Shown piece by piece: positions 1-13,370 of a stretch of DNA of 64,000 nucleotides. The notes beneath the pieces were generated by a model. It had not been told where the DNA came from, did no database searches, and saw only the letters and a program-made list of their open reading frames with translations. This DNA comes from Lepas anatifera (taxonomy: Eukaryota; Arthropoda; Thecostraca; Lepadidae). Location: assembly GCA_034440635.1 (NCBI GenBank), contig JAOTON010000773.1, positions 679,501 through 743,500 of the forward strand, written 5' to 3'. A program made the translations under genes and the position numbers. How positions within the stretch are numbered: position 1 is the first letter of the stretch; each line of letters opens with the position of its first letter.

Positions 1-2908
1 GGTTACTTTCATTATTTCGTTTGGGGTTCACTTTGTCCTCAGAAAGGTCAAACGAGCGCGGACTCAGTGGGGAGGGACGGGGACAGTGGCGTCTGGTTCT
101 CAAAATATATGAAAAATACGACATATCCTTTTTATCACTGTCAAAATTGTCTCAACCGTATCCGGGCTGTGGCTGCACTTGTGCCAATACATATCCCGTA
201 TATTATCCCCTACATATCCCTTTATATTTGTATCTAGTACATTGCTATTCTACCAACCCACTCGCAAAATAAGACACCTTCCAAAAAGCAGGATACAAAC
301 TATTTTCAATAAATTGCGTCCACATCCTTGGAATTTCCCATCCAAACAAGTTCAGAACTAGCCAAGATGGCTAAGCTGTTGATGCATGCCATCCCATTCG
401 ACAAGCTATGTTTGTATGAAAGGTTTACAGTAAGCCTCTGCCGAGGGCCTGGCTGCTTATCCTGAGTTTCCGCTTTTGCGGCGGGTGATGCGTCAGCCCC
501 TCCCGGGGGAGGGTGGGGGGCTGTTGTTGAGATAGCAGGTGCGTGACACGATGCTCGCGTACATCCGGCGCCCCCTGGCAGCGCGCCAAAATTGCGCGCG
601 CCGTCCAACACACCTGCATGACTCAGCGCCGGGGTTAAAGGGCCGGAAAACAGGCAAAATGGCGGTACAGTGGAATTATGCGCCGCGATATGGATTTTTG
701 TACTTTCTAAATCGGAATTTTCAGGTGAGATCAGGGGCGTCGCCACGGATTTCTTTCCATGTGTGCGAAGATCGAAGGGGGCCTTTATCCCTGGCCCTGA
801 GGGGAGGGGGGGCTCCTGGCTTTTGGGAGCCTCCATTTTATTGGTCATTTAGGGGTTTTCTATAAGTAGGGGCCCTCCTATATTGGCCGCTCAGGGGCCT
901 CCTGGATCGGCTGTGTGCAGGGGACTTGCTTGAAAAGCAAAGGAGCCGTGGGTTTAGAGGGTCTTTTTCTAAGTAACGGGGTCACGTATGTAGGCTGTTA
1001 TGGGGCCTCATTTAGCCTTTTTGGGGCTTGTTAGGCTTAGACGTTTTAGTTTCTGGACTTTGGCTTTGTAGGCTGCCTTTGTCTTATGCTTTTAGATGTT
1101 ATCTCTGTTGACCTTTTTGCCGATGGGTGGGTTTTAAGTCTTTTAGTGTTTTTACCGTCTTCTGTTTTATCATCTTTTTTAGGGTCCTAGGTCATTCCCA
1201 CAACAGTCTCCTGCAACGTTACCACAAAAGTTATGTCGGACATGGACAAGGAGAGGATATTTTTGAACGTTGTGGGATTCACTAAAACGATGAAGTATGC
1301 TTCCATTTTCAGTTTCTTTTTATATACCAACTGGAGACAATTTTTGGGTCCCCAGCCCCTGACAGGATTCCCCAGTCTTCTAGACTTGCTTCCACTGGAG
1401 ACAGTTGCCCTTCTACATTAATTGAGACCTGTTCCCCTTTCCATAAGGTCTAGTATGGCCTTTTATGAAGGCTGCTAACTACAGGGGCGTAGTTTAAAAG
1501 GTTCTGACCCCAGGACTAGATTTAAGTGCAAAGCAGGGGACAATACTGTCCGATAAAGAAAACAAGAGTGCACATTTGACTAATGAAATATGCCGCTTTG
1601 CACCTTCACAGTGTGATTCTCCTTTGGTCTCATGTAAAATTGTGACAAGAATTACGTTCACTTTTTTGTTATCCTCAAAATATTACGAGACACTCAAGGA
1701 GCTTGCAGTAAACACGCAGGCTCAGGATAATAAACACGCAGGCACCAGACATATGTCCAAGTTACTTCCTCTTTGCGCCAAATTCCCTTGGATTTTCTTC
1801 CTTTCAACTCGGTTCAAATTCGCATTCATAAACCATCATCTTGGCTGGCTTGGAAGCTACTTTTGCCAAATACTGTGGCGGTCACAGCTGGGAGGGCAGT
1901 AACAGTCAGTCAGCCCCCGCGTCCTCACAGAAGGAGAGGCCTTTCTGGCAGAGCACGCGGGCAGTTGTCGGTTTTGCGGAGAGGTTCATGAGAACGGTTG
2001 GCAGGTGATAGTTCCAGACACCATCTCATGGACGAATCACGTGCCAAGGCCGTGTGACTGGGCCAATTTTCTGTGTAGGCTCGATCCTGACAGCTGTACC
2101 CTGGAACTAGACATTACCACCTTCTAGCCTGTACTGGGGTTGTCTTTGTGTGTAAATGTCTTGATAGTCGTAAAATCTACGGCCTCGGTGAACCCGAAGG
2201 ACCACAAACTGTTTAAAGCCGCTTGCACTAAACGTCCCCTTCTAGACCACGAGACCTTCCACATATATGCAATTTATAGAAATATCAAAGTCGCAGAAAT
2301 GATTATTATTGCCCTGGAAATGGAAACATGAACAGATTTGCCTCAATGAGAGCCTCTCAAGTAACGTTATGGGCACCGAAGATTACTGCATGTATCCGAA
2401 TAAGCGGCACATATTGCCATGTTGTCGCGCCTAGCATTATGACCAAAATCCGTCAGCTTTTAAAGGCAGAAATATTTTTCAGAAGGCCAATTTTTAACTA
2501 TGCTTTAGGACTAGCGCCGCCAGCGGTAGAACAGGAATTGGAGGAATTGAATAAGGATTGGAGCCGGCCTAGCAGTACGTCTTCGCCGGAACCTTTCAAG
2601 GCTTTTTTAAACAAAACCATTGGATTGCGGCTAATATTTCCCTTTTAAGGACTTGTGCTCCACCACAGGGGTATACTTCCGCTGCGTATGGTGGAAACTG
2701 GGAGCATTAGCATCTTTTTGTCAGTGCATGCACCTGCCAGTGTGCCGTCACCAGCCTTGTAGCACGTGCTGATTGACGAGAGTCTCGCCTTCCTCTTCAC
2801 CACTTCTGTGAGTCCCTCGTGACCCCATGTCAGTGTTCTGGCTGGTGCTACGACTGCCGAACACCGTCAGCAGCACACTTCTCACAAACCTGTGGGAGAG
2901 GATGGTGA
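1..2908. other. No gene recognised
   Basis: Open frames occur on both strands (longest about 180 residues on minus, 306-848), but none shows a family motif or convincing splice structure. GC-rich patches lie at 480-660. The frame at 2509-2648 after TATGCTTTAG reads ALGLAPPAVEQELEELNK and is discussed under rejected items. Confidence 0.5.
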
Positions 2909-2916
2909 TCTGCAGT

Positions 2917-3109
2917 CATGGGCGGATCCAGGAGAAACTTTTGAAGGGGTCAAACCAACGTTTTGTGGGGGAGTGCTCAATTGAGACGCAATCGCGGAAA
3001 CTTTGTATTTTTTAAGAAAAATAGTTAAATTGGATCCTTTGGGGGAAAGACATCTATTTTAGGCTTTAGGGGCACAGCCCCTTTACCCCCCCCGTTGGAT
3101 CCGCCTGTG
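2917..3109. mobile_element. hAT-like MITE, perfect 8-bp duplication
   Basis: The 193-base element starts CATGGGCGGATCCA and ends TGGATCCGCCTGTG. TCTGCAGT flanks it at 2909-2916 and 3110-3117. No coding capacity is visible. It belongs to the GGCGGATCC-ended family spread through the window. Confidence 0.85.
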
Positions 3110-3941
3110 TCTGCAGTCTAACTAGACGCGCGCCTTAATCAACTGGGTTGCCGTGCTCTTATGATGAGTTCGGCAGTGTGGCTCACATGATGTAAACCCC
3201 CTCTCCTGTTGTTGCTCGTGCCTCGTCATTGGCGCGGCTTGTGGTGTCCGCAGACGCCACTCACACCCAGAGAGTGCTCAAAGTACTCTCTTAAGGTCGC
3301 GTATCGCATTCCTAAGCTGTGACGTAAGGACCAGTTACGTCATGGCGTGACGCACGGCGCCTCTTCAAATGCTGGGCAAGGCACCGGCGAACTGCTTGCG
3401 TGGATGCCAGGTGCGGCGGCGGAACTTGGGGGCTTCTGGCGGTAGAAAAAGCGGGAGTGGCGAGCTCTCAGCAAGTTATGGCTAGATGCCTGATTTATGA
3501 TATCCTGGTGTTTGTTTGGCAGATACACTGGAAGTTGTTTGCCTGTGTCTGTGTTGCGTGTGACGGACTTGTTTGTTTTCGGGTTAAACGGTTTACATCA
3601 TCTATTCCTGTGTGTGAATGTAGCAAAAAATGTACAACGCTCCTTTCGTCTGAGTCTTAGCTCGTAGCTCTTGCGTTAGAATTCCACACTTCGACATCGC
3701 GTTTTCCAGGTCATAGCAGCGGAGCAGGGACCTGGTCCGTTCTTGCACGTGCCTGGCAATAACATGCAAATCACTTTTTTGGGCCGTAGACAAAGTGGAG
3801 CGCTCAGTGCGCTGTCCTTCGGCGTGCGGCCGCTACAGGCCACCGCAGCCTTGGCTCGGCGTCTGACATGGCCTCCACAGTGGACCAGCCAACCCCACAG
3901 TCCCGTCGGTGTCGGCGGCCGACGTGTCGCAACCGACGCTG

Positions 3942-4165
<224 letters not shown>

Positions 4166-4169
4166 GTGA

Positions 4170-5900
4170 CCGGAGACGCGGCCACGGATTGCTTTAAGAG
4201 GCAGGCGGTATGCAATACTCTCGTTTTAATAGCACTAACCATTGTCCATGGTCGTCATTATGTATGTCTTCCTGCACTTGGATTCCTTGCTGGCTCATAA
4301 AAGTTCAAATCACTGAGCATAAGATGGAAATTGTTTATCTTTGATCAGGCCTGGTCATGGCTCGGAGTCACTACAAACTCCGAATCGCCGTCTCATTTGC
4401 TTGAAGTTTAGAACAATGAACTCAGATTTTGGTCTGGAAAAGCCAGGTTCGATTCAGTAACTCAAACTGCTCCTTGATTTCAAAATAAGAAACCAAAGAC
4501 ATTAGTCCAAACAAATGTGATTAACATTACCTTGAGTCGTTATGAAATGTGTCCACTTTTTTCATTTGAATGCTGTCCGTAAAGCGATTGATTACGGCCC
4601 TTTCATAATTATCTTGTTATGTTCATTTCCATTCTGGACTCAGAATTCACCATGACCACCACCATGATGAATTGGCAGTGACGGCGGAACGTCCGAATTC
4701 AAGGGGGCGGGGGGCACCATGAACTTTTCAACCCATTTCCTTCCAGTCAATGCCATAGGGTTAGTGTTAAAATTCATTATTTAAGGGGGCACCGTACCCC
4801 GGTGTCCCCCCTCCCCAGTTCCGCCGCCAGTATGACTTGTTCAGAATTGATGTCCGGGGAAACACCACCGCTTACTAGTGTGGTGAGGTGCGGCTGCTGC
4901 GGTTTCCATCTCCGTGTAGGTGTTGTACTCCTTTACACTGTTTCCAAGCTGTTCTCCGCCGGCGTTTGCCCACCCAGTTTTGGATTTGGTGATAATCATC
5001 TGCTAAAAACGTCCTGAAAAGTTCATTTGGGAATTAAAGTGGGTAGATTTATTTTTTACACCATCTCTGGTGTGCTAGAGATGACACTCGCTTTCGTTCA
5101 GATGTTTCTGTTGAAAAGAACACCTTCTCTGTATCGAATATTCTCAGGGATCATGACCCCGCTCTCACTAGTCCGAGAAGTGACATCCCGCGAACTAACT
5201 TGCCAGCCTGAGCCGCGAGGTGACCTGACCTCAGAATTCCCCGAGGGGATCTCCAGTTCTCACGCAGTCGTGTGTCATCCTCGCGGGGCGGTGCCAAGCT
5301 TCTGAGAACCCGCAGCCCGTGCCAACAGGTAGGCACCGTCAGGGGTGCCCTCAGGGGCGTGGGAGAGGGCACCACCAACCTCAAACTATCTACGCAGTAG
5401 CCTTGGAGCATGAGCTGTTCTCAAGCCTGCAACGGCCTACCTCCCATTATTCCATCACTCCAACTCCTGCCCCCCTCCCTGTGCGCGCGCCTGCCTCTCG
5501 CCGGGAGCTGTATCAGCTTCCCCTCCCCCCGGCGGGCGCCTGCGCTGTGCCAGCTCGTGGTCTCCGTGTGTGTTGGGGGGCGGTGCCGTGGCGGCGTCAG
5601 CGGCGGTGTGGTGTGACCCGCTGCCGCCTGGCTCCATTGCCTGGAAGGCCGCGCGGGCGGGCGGTGCCGTGGTGGGAGCCGGAGTGTTAGTCGTCGGTGT
5701 ACGGTGGCGCGGGGAACGCCGAGGCTGGCCGTTGTGGTGGGAAGTTACATGACAAGGTTTTGTGAGGACTGGTATCTGAATTGGATTAGTTCAGAGTCGC
5801 AGCGCTACTGGCTGTTCCTCAGCGTTACGAATTGATACGATTCAGTTTGTTTGGCTTAGCTTTAGCGAGGGTGCTGAGCGAACTTGAATGTGTGAGACCA
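4170..5900. other. Unassigned DNA, GC-rich towards the cytohesin start
   Basis: Nothing is recognised from 4170 to 5300. From about 5470 to 5750 the sequence is rich in CpG (GCGCGCGCC, GGCGGCGTCAGCGGCGG), fitting a promoter-proximal island before the ATG at 5974. No TATA box or clear initiator can be assigned. Confidence 0.35.
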
Positions 5901-5973
5901 TTCGTGCATCGAGCTTGTGTTTAAGCCCATTATAGAGCTGTCGAAGCTCGTGCGAGTGAGATCCGCAGCAGCC

Positions 5974-6091
5974 ATGAAGGAGGCGAAATCGAGGACGACG
6001 TGGTATATTTACCCGGAGACGGGGGAGGAGGTGCCGCCTCCGGGGCCGCCTCCCGAGCCTCCGCGCAGCTCCGATGGCGACTCCGAAACAG
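5974..6091 (+). CDS. CYTH: Putative first coding exon of a cytohesin-type ARF-GEF
   Basis: The ATG at 5974 lies in a good context (GCAGCCATGA) and opens 39 codons plus one base, ending at a GT donor at 6092. The peptide begins MKEAKSRTTWYIYPETGEE, continues with a proline-rich stretch (residues 21-30) and ends in an acidic SSDGDSET. The leftover G joins the first two bases of the exon at 27134 to give an Asp codon, so the product reads through ...DSET-DLTPEEQ. Cytohesins start with a short variable segment before the conserved DLTPEE motif, so a lineage-specific leader is plausible. The frame runs 5' only to a GTG at 5917, not to another ATG, and unspliced it stops at 6127-6129. The call rests on phase match, Kozak context and position. 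Another, closer first exon cannot be excluded. The upstream 450 bases are GC-rich. Confidence 0.5.
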
Positions 6092-7017
6092 GTGGGATGA
6101 TGCTGTGGAGGATCTGGTCTTCTGTCTGAGGGTCATGCCAGTGATTGTTGAAATGACCATGATAAAAAATGAGACCGAAACTTCTTCAGCTGAGGTTCAC
6201 AGGAATAGGGGCAATTTTCACTCGTTCACGCTATAGGGAGAGTATGTAGTTAAAATGGAGATAACAGCGCACATTGCACCCAATAATTTACGTCGAGACA
6301 GGCTGGATAATAAAAACATAAGTTTAAATGAAAATCCTGGTGTACCCTCCATTTGAACGAAGTCAAGAACTTTATACTTTTCCGAAGACCTGCTGCCTCA
6401 TATTTTTATATTGGTACTAAATAAACCTAACGAAACAGCAACAGCCCTGGGACAGGAGCAATTGCATCTTTCCATTTCCTAGCAGGGCGAACCGCGACAT
6501 TTTCAATTTCATTGTCGTTGTTAAGGTACGGGTGCTCTCATCGTTAGAATCACAGTGGAGGCGCGCCTGGTTGACTGTTAATTGGCTTCCAGAAAAAGGC
6601 GACATTTTTGGTCCAACTGTCCCGCCCCCTTATCCTCGTGTGTGGGTTTGGAGCCCTCTGCCGTCGGCTGCTGTCTCTGACAGCGGATGTTGAGGCTGGG
6701 AGGCGAGGGCCTGCCGACCCTGAGTGATATTGAGTGCTCTCGCTTACGAGGAAGGGGACCTGAGAACACGTGACTGTTGAGCTGTGAGTGGGAGGGACTG
6801 GAGAAGACGCAGGCTTTCTGAGCGGGTAGATCTCCCAACCATTTTCCCTTTTTCCGCCGATTTCTCTGCATTAGCAATCATAAGTTTGAAATGTGTCTTT
6901 TTGGATCAAGGTAGACACAAATTTGCGTATGTTTTGTGCAGAGCTGCAAAAAGTCGGGCTCTCGGGTCATAAAGTGCCCGACAGATTTTAGGGCCCGGTA
7001 TGGTCCTGCGACAGATC

Positions 7018-7893
7018 TTACAATCTGTGAGAAAAAAATCTTGAAAGGAAACAGAAAATACTTTTTTCTAAAAAAAACTCAATATTAGAATTGTCACCTC
7101 TTCCACTCAACAAGTTTTTCATGAATTTGCACCTCTCCCATATCAAGCCACTGTGCGGCAAGAACCGATGGAAAATCGAGGGACTTATGAATCGAAGGAC
7201 CTTTGAATAGAGGGCCTTATGCACAGAGGGCCTTTTAAACGTCACCCAGAAAATCCTCTGCTGGAAAAATTCCTTCACCGGCCTGTCGGGCCCGATTTGT
7301 ATTCCATAGCACGCGACAGCTTGGCCCGACAGGCCGCCGTAAAGGCCTTTAGACAGGCAAAACAGTTTTTTCCTTCGTTTCCTTCGTTTGGAAGTACGCT
7401 CAACGCTGCCGCAAGGGCGCTGTTTGAACAGCGCCCTTGCGGCAAAGCCGGTGTAAAAGGTATCTGGTTTGAAAAGCAGCCCTGCGGTTTGGTGTGTTGC
7501 GTTGTGGATATGGCGGAGGCCAAGGCCCTAGAATCCCGTAGTGTGGTGGAGGCAATACGTTGCAAGGTTGTGTTTTTGATTATTTTTCTCTTGCATTACT
7601 TTGGTATACATCTTGAGTAAACTGGTTGAGCCTGGATTTCATCGTCCATAGTTGAAGGGCTGATAAATTGCTCCGATTAAGCTGAAGCCCCTTCCTTCGT
7701 CCCGTGTCAAGCTTAAATGTGGATTTGAGGGATGTGGGTATTTTGGCGAAAAACTTTTTTTTTTAAGGAGCATCAGCGAATCAAGCATTCTGGGCTGCCC
7801 TGCAAGTTCAGGAACAGTGGTTTTGGCCAAGGAGGTCGTTTTGAAGCATGGATCAAACAGCGGGCAGATCAGAACAGTGTGGGGAGAAAACAA
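7018..7893 (-). pseudogene. hAT transposase remnants
   Basis: Two minus-strand pieces in different frames (7639-7893 and 7018-7278) carry sequence compatible with the DPxFK motif and the C-terminal end of hAT transposases. Between them is a GC-rich palindromic block (7280-7443) with no transposase similarity, perhaps an insertion. Stops and frame changes separate the pieces, so no product is expected. The motif assignment is by eye. Confidence 0.5.
7280..7443. repeat. Two nested-type palindromes inside the hAT element
   Basis: GGCCTGTCGGGCC at 7280-7292 is complemented by GGCCCGACAGGCC at 7323-7335. A second, perfect 17-bp stem (GCCGCAAGGGCGCTGTT at 7408-7424, arm 7427-7443) has only two bases between its arms. 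Both could extrude as cruciforms or fold in RNA. The GC content contrasts with the AT-rich remainder of the element. Confidence 0.85.
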
Positions 7894-10009
7894 ACAAGTA
7901 AGTGACGTGGTGTTCGTTGTAATTTCGGCAGCTTACATTTATTTCCACACAGTATGTTATGCTCACTGTTGATCAATAATTTTAAATGATATTAATCAGG
8001 GAAAAATGAATTTTACCAGCAGACTGGTCAAATTAGACTAAAACATTTGATTTTCCCTTCTGTCTTCTTTTAAATCCAATGCCTGTTTGTCCAGAATTAA
8101 CCACAAAAGTTGCATACCTTCATCAGTGGATTTGTAGATGCCAAAGAAACAAAACTCTTCACCTTTCCACATGAATTTGAGTTTTAAGTACCAAACTATT
8201 TCTCCCATTTCATTTTATTCACTTACCTAAATATGCCTATGATCTATGTCAAGGGGACAAAGATATAACAAAAACACAGCCTAGTGCAACCTTTACTCAT
8301 TCCTTTTACTCTTAACTTCCTTGGAAACATGATATTTATTTGACATTTACTATCTAACTGACTTAACGTTATTTATTAGCCTCATGAACTTCAGATCCTA
8401 AACCACGTACCCTCATGGAAATGAGCACGGCAATGCATGAAAAACTTTGAAATAGCCAACAGCTTCAAAATTTAGGATTTTTCATGTAAACATGCATTTA
8501 AAAGTCATGGAAAGCTAATATTACATGTTTGTATTCAACTACAAGTAGCCATGATCCTTAAAAAACACTTTCGAATATCAAAAAGTACCTCTCCAATCTT
8601 GTTTGTCTGGCCATCAGAGCAAAATCCATATATAAATTTTGAGGGTTCCTTCCAAATTACCCCCTCCCACCTCCAAAAAACTGAAATCATGAAAATCTGC
8701 AGAAGCTGGCATAAGTAACCACATGGTATGGGAACCAGGTCAGCTTTCTTCCATTGCAAACTATATTTTTTAAGTATTCTGGGCTGCACTATGTAACATA
8801 ATAACAAAATATCACTTATTCTCATTCTAGTGCAGCATTTTTTGTCAGTGGCGGCTGCAGAGGACTGAAAAAAGGGGGGCTGCTTTTCATGTTATTGTAT
8901 ATTTCCACCTGTGACCTAAATCATCTGAATTCAAGACTGAGTCTTATTCAAGACCCAGTCGAGCTGACTTTGACACACACTATTTGTATGCTGTACGTCC
9001 ACAAATCTCAAATTACATCCAATAATAAATTTCCTGTACCAATGGTGACTCCAGAAAATGAGAATTGGTGGTTCGGTATTCAATTTGTTATAGGTTTCTG
9101 CTGATAACCTTAATTTCCTGAGCGCGTCTGATAATTGAAAACCCGAAGAACAGTCTCAGTTCTAGAGTTTTGAAAATTAATAGACTTGTGTCATTCCACT
9201 TAGATTTGCCATAGGCGGCTTCAGAGCACGAAAAATAAGGATATCACACATATAAGGATCAGAGCACAAAAGTAAGGATAATGATATCCATTGGTGCCAA
9301 ACTAGAAGTTTTTTATGCTAATTTTAGTATTCTCTATTAAGAATGTGGAAAATGAGTAGGAACATTTTCCAATTGATTGGGTTTTAGACAATTTTAATAG
9401 TCCTATCCTAACCACCCGACAGATTTGGAGGTTTTTTCGAAAGTGCCCGACAGATTTGAGATTTTTTGCAGCTCTGGTTTTGTGTAGGTATGTGGATTTC
9501 TGCTCAGCAGTGTGGCTGACAGTTTGGTTTAGATAGTTTTATTTCATGCTATTTCATTTGTTCATGCTCATGAAGCAGACAGCGTCTATTCTCCCACCTG
9601 TATGCCGCTGTCGTAGGAATGTAGCTGCTGTTTAGGAATAGTGTAAACATGGGATTAGATCGGGTCCGTGTTGGGATAAACCAAAGTGCCCTTTGTTCCT
9701 CTGGGTCCGTTATGAAACAAGGCTTTTGCCCATCTGATATAAGTGCACTGCATGGGAGGAAATTGCCCCAGAGCGTTATCTTGCAAATGCCTGAGGTAAA
9801 TGTTGGTACAGCGTAAACTTGTAGGCATTTCATTTGCCGTTGCTATAAGATAGTGTATCTGGTGAAATAAGGTTCAGGGGTTCATCGCTGACATTTTTCT
9901 CCAGATGGGCAAAGCTGACCTGTTGGAAGAAACTTCATCAGTTTACCTATTGCCCCAGCCTGGGCCCCAGTTCTCATATCCCCTCTTTTAGATGCGCTGT
10001 TGCATACGT

Positions 10010-10092
10010 TGCAGATCAGCGATCATGGGAAATCAGCGGAAGATCAGCGTTCATGGGAAATCAGCGGAAGATCAGCAGTGATGGGAAATCAG
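10010..10092. repeat. 28-bp tandem repeat, three units
   Basis: GATCAGCG..CATGGGAAATCAGCGGAA is repeated three times with small changes. Confidence 0.85.
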
Positions 10093-11857
10093 CGAGGTTC
10101 AAACCAGTCATGGTCGCTTATCTCGCCCCTCAATCACGCGGTGTTGGCGCCCCTGGTCCTCCGGGTCTCACATCTCTCCGTCTACATGGGCGAGAGGCGG
10201 AGTAAACTTAATGAAGTTGATGAAGACCGGTTCTTTGCGATAGGAATCTGCGGGTTTTTGGACACAGGGCTGGCCCGCTGCACACCCACCGATCACAGCC
10301 CGAATGTTTTGACCTGAAACTGGAGTTGATTAGGTACAAGAAAAAGCAAAAAAACTACAGCGTATTACCAGACAGACAGACCAGAGATACAGCGCTCTGG
10401 TATATGAACAGGGAACTAACTAGATAAATGGCGAACGAGTTTGTGGTTGTGGTGTCGAATACTGGCATTTGCACAATGATGCAGAAAACGAGCCAGCACC
10501 ACATATCGCAGCTGGCTTCCTAAGTTCCAGCTCCTGAAAACAACACATCCAAGGATTACTTATTGATGCTACAACTAGAGACGACGCAATGTGTTTGTTC
10601 AGTGTTCTTGCACAAGATATTCTTTTGGGGGCTTTTAAGTGCGGCATTATGATGCTGCATAATTTATTCCTATGACTAGGAATGTAATGTCGTAAATGAC
10701 GTTTATATGCCACGTTTTGTGTTTTCAAAACGGGAAATACACCACGCATGCATGATATAAACAAAGATAGAATATTTCGATTTGATGAATATTTGTATTC
10801 TAAAGCATGAAAAAGCGGAAACAGTTTTATAATCTACATTCGTCGTCTATTTTCAGCTTTGAAATTCAAATCTTAGCATATAATGCTTAATTATAGCATC
10901 TCCTACCTTATCATAATGACCCAGCCAACCGCTCTCCGCCTTTGGATGCGGTATTCCAATGAGAGTATAGGGTCTTCTGCACGCGTCCTCTGAAGCGTTA
11001 CTAGGGCGCGCCAGGGCCAAGAAAATCCAGAGCCAATGTGGACCTCCGAAATTTCTTCAGAACCAACTTGCCACTCCGGGATTTCTTCAATAATCCGGGC
11101 GGACACGTTTGCAAATCATGAACATCAATTCGGATACAATCCGTATAAATAACCAAGGATCGAGGATTTGCTTGGATTTGAGGATCGGTGTGGAAGTCCA
11201 GATCCTGCCACCCTCTAGTGCTTACAGACCGAGCCCCCATTGGTTTTGCTCCAACGCCTCTTCTAACTTCTAAGAGAAGAGATAGAAGACTACTCTAAAC
11301 TCTACCGTTCAATATAAATCTAGACCCTAGCATTCCGCCCTTCTGGGAGGTTGCAGGAGGGCAGAGGAGCCGCTGGAACCGACTCATTGTTAGCCGGGTG
11401 ATGAATGGTGGCTGTGCGACCATGGAAACAATTGGGCCGGCCGGCCGCCGGCGAGTCCAAATAAACGTCCAGCCAGAGAGCTGTGAGCTGCCGCCGCTGA
11501 TGCTGACCAGACGACTGGCCGTCCCCTGGGTGAAACGCCCAGGGTCAGCTGACCCGACTGCAGAGGCTGGTGCTGAGCAGCATCGGGGAAGGGTCTGATA
11601 CAGGACGGGAACGGCTGTTCCATCTCGAGGATGCGGCGTTTTCAGTTTCAGAGCTGAAACGTTTTAGTGTGATGCTTCTGGACAAGTGTTACTATTGCTG
11701 TGCCAAGCCTGGGGACATGATGAAATTGATTCAGGCATTACGTGACCATGCCTCCAAAATACTACCCGGTACCGCCCTGCGCTGCATTTCTGGTCTGCAT
11801 TTCTGCATTTGTGGTTTACTCTCTACTCTTAAATCTATATATTTATTTATCTATCTA

Positions 11858-11859
<2 letters not shown>

Positions 11860-11896
<37 letters not shown>
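11860..11896. repeat. TA microsatellite
   Basis: About 37 bases of TA, preceded by ATTTATTTATCTATC-type DNA. A further TA-rich stretch lies at 16766-16818, and short CA runs at 20047-20060 and 49860-49878. Confidence 0.93.
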
Positions 11897-11898
<2 letters not shown>

Positions 11899-13180
11899 TT
11901 ACATTTGTGGGCTTTCTCTTCGTTAATTCTGTCTGCCCAATTTGTTTAGATAACCGCTCCCCCTAAAAAGGAAGCGGTAGCATGTCGGCTGTTCGGTCGA
12001 CCCATCAGTCGCTAACGTCAGCAGAATTAACCAATCGCTATCAGCCACATCGGCGATTGCCTTTGACTGCTGTGGGGTCGGGGCCGTCGGGTTTTTGTGG
12101 GTGCATCTCCACCCACCACGCTTATACACCGAGCGGTCGGCCCGCGAGAGTGATGGCCGCTGTGTACAGCGACAGCGAGCGCTCAATATCGCCCCAAGGA
12201 CGGCTGTCATGAATTAGCTGAACGGGCGAGCTGTTTGTCAGGGGTGGTGAGTTCAGGGCGCTCATCTGAATGCTCTGCAGTGTGCCTTCTAATGCACCAA
12301 CCAACACTGAATGTAGAGGATGTTGTGTGTTGGGGTTTTAGAGCGCTTGAGCTACCAAAGTGATAAAGCGGATATATAAGATTAAAGGTTTCATGCTTGT
12401 TCTGCGTTGCCGTTAGAAAAGTGGCGTGTTATTACGCGTTTTATGTATCTATGTGTTTGTGGAGCTTCCTATTCAGTAGAGTAGGTATAACGTGGAAAGC
12501 GTGCACTTACGCTTTGATAGCATTACCTTAAGGTGCTTTTTGTCAGGAAACTATGAAAGTAAAAGTCGGGTAGACCGGATCTGGTGTGTTTTCTCCACGC
12601 CTTCTCACGTGTCATGCGGATGTTTACATGGCACAAAAGGCGGACTTGTTTCGACGCCGGACTTCGTTCGGCCTGTAACTGCGACGCTGGCCTGTTGTAG
12701 GTCGCTGAATATCACCCGATCACGATTGGTGGACATGTGGCTAAGCATGCTGCAACTGTCCGAAATGCACTCTCTGGTCCGCACTCTCTCGTTCAAAGAC
12801 TGGTAAAACTAGTTTCTAGGTCTTTCTCTGAAGAATGCCTTGTTCCAAGAAAAGGAAGATCCCCCTGCTTGATTGCAATGCACTGACATGTTTGAAGACC
12901 CCAGTGGTGTCGGTCAGAGTGACCGTGAACAGGAACTGGGAGATCTGGAAAACCCGAATTGAAAACAACTTCCCATGGTGGATGGAGAACCATGTTGTAA
13001 CAGAGTTGGTGGGAAAGCGTCCCGACCTTGTTTCCGCTGTAAAAATGGGAAAACAATGAATGGATCTGGGCAGAAGGTTTTGATATTGACCGTTTTATAT
13101 GCGAGATTAGTCTTTCCAGGATATTTTGGAAAGCTTTCGAACATGTCTTATTTGTGCAGAAACAACGCTGATAGTCTGTG

Positions 13181-13370
13181 CGGGGGTGTGAGTGACTCAG
13201 TGGGTAACATCACAATCTCTTGAGCCACAGGTCCCGGGTTCAAGTCCCGGCGGAGCCTCTGTACATGTTGATCTGACCCCCTAAATCCCTCCCAGCATGG
13301 TGAGAGTTGGCGACGCCGTATAACCTTGGCAGATGGTGTGTCTTTAAACCCCAACAATCATCAATCAACA
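13181..13370 (+). mobile_element. tRNA-derived SINE, nearly full length
   Basis: The head is tRNA-like, with an A-box-like GTGACTCAGTGGG and a B-box GGTTCAAGTCC at about 13238-13248. A conserved body (GAGAGTTGGCGACGCCGTAT) follows, with the 3' end CTTTAAACCCCAACAATCATC. The layout suggests pol III transcription and LINE-dependent spread. Other copies in the window share the body. Confidence 0.8.

Larger units (their letters stand above)
6939..9476. mobile_element. Decayed hAT transposon, 2538 bp, perfect 8-bp target duplication
   Basis: The element begins CAGAGCTGCAAAAA and ends TTTTTTGCAGCTCTG, inverted ends typical of hAT transposons. GTTTTGTG flanks it on both sides (6931-6938 and 9477-9484), a perfect 8-bp duplication. 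Minus-strand remnants fit a hAT transposase. Around 7639-7893 there is FDPCFKT, resembling the DPRFK motif of the catalytic region. At 7018-7170, HSGLIWERCKF and a following FFLEK resemble the C-terminal dimerisation end. Frames are broken, so it is not autonomous. It lies in the proposed cytohesin intron. CCCGACAGATTT repeats sit just inside both ends. Confidence 0.82.

Noticed and set aside
2509..2648. Possible exon after TATGCTTTAG reading ALGLAPPAVEQELEELNK
   Set aside because: It looks protein-like, but there is no clear donor or partner exon and no recognised family.
3670..3700. A minus-strand CRSVEF similar to CRSVEF in the 47-kb secreted protein
   Set aside because: The match is about 17 bases only, with no flanking similarity or neighbouring cysteine framework. 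Chance is the simplest explanation.
13201..13262. A tRNA gene
   Set aside because: The A- and B-box region is the head of a SINE. It runs into the conserved SINE body and lacks a proper acceptor-stem pairing.
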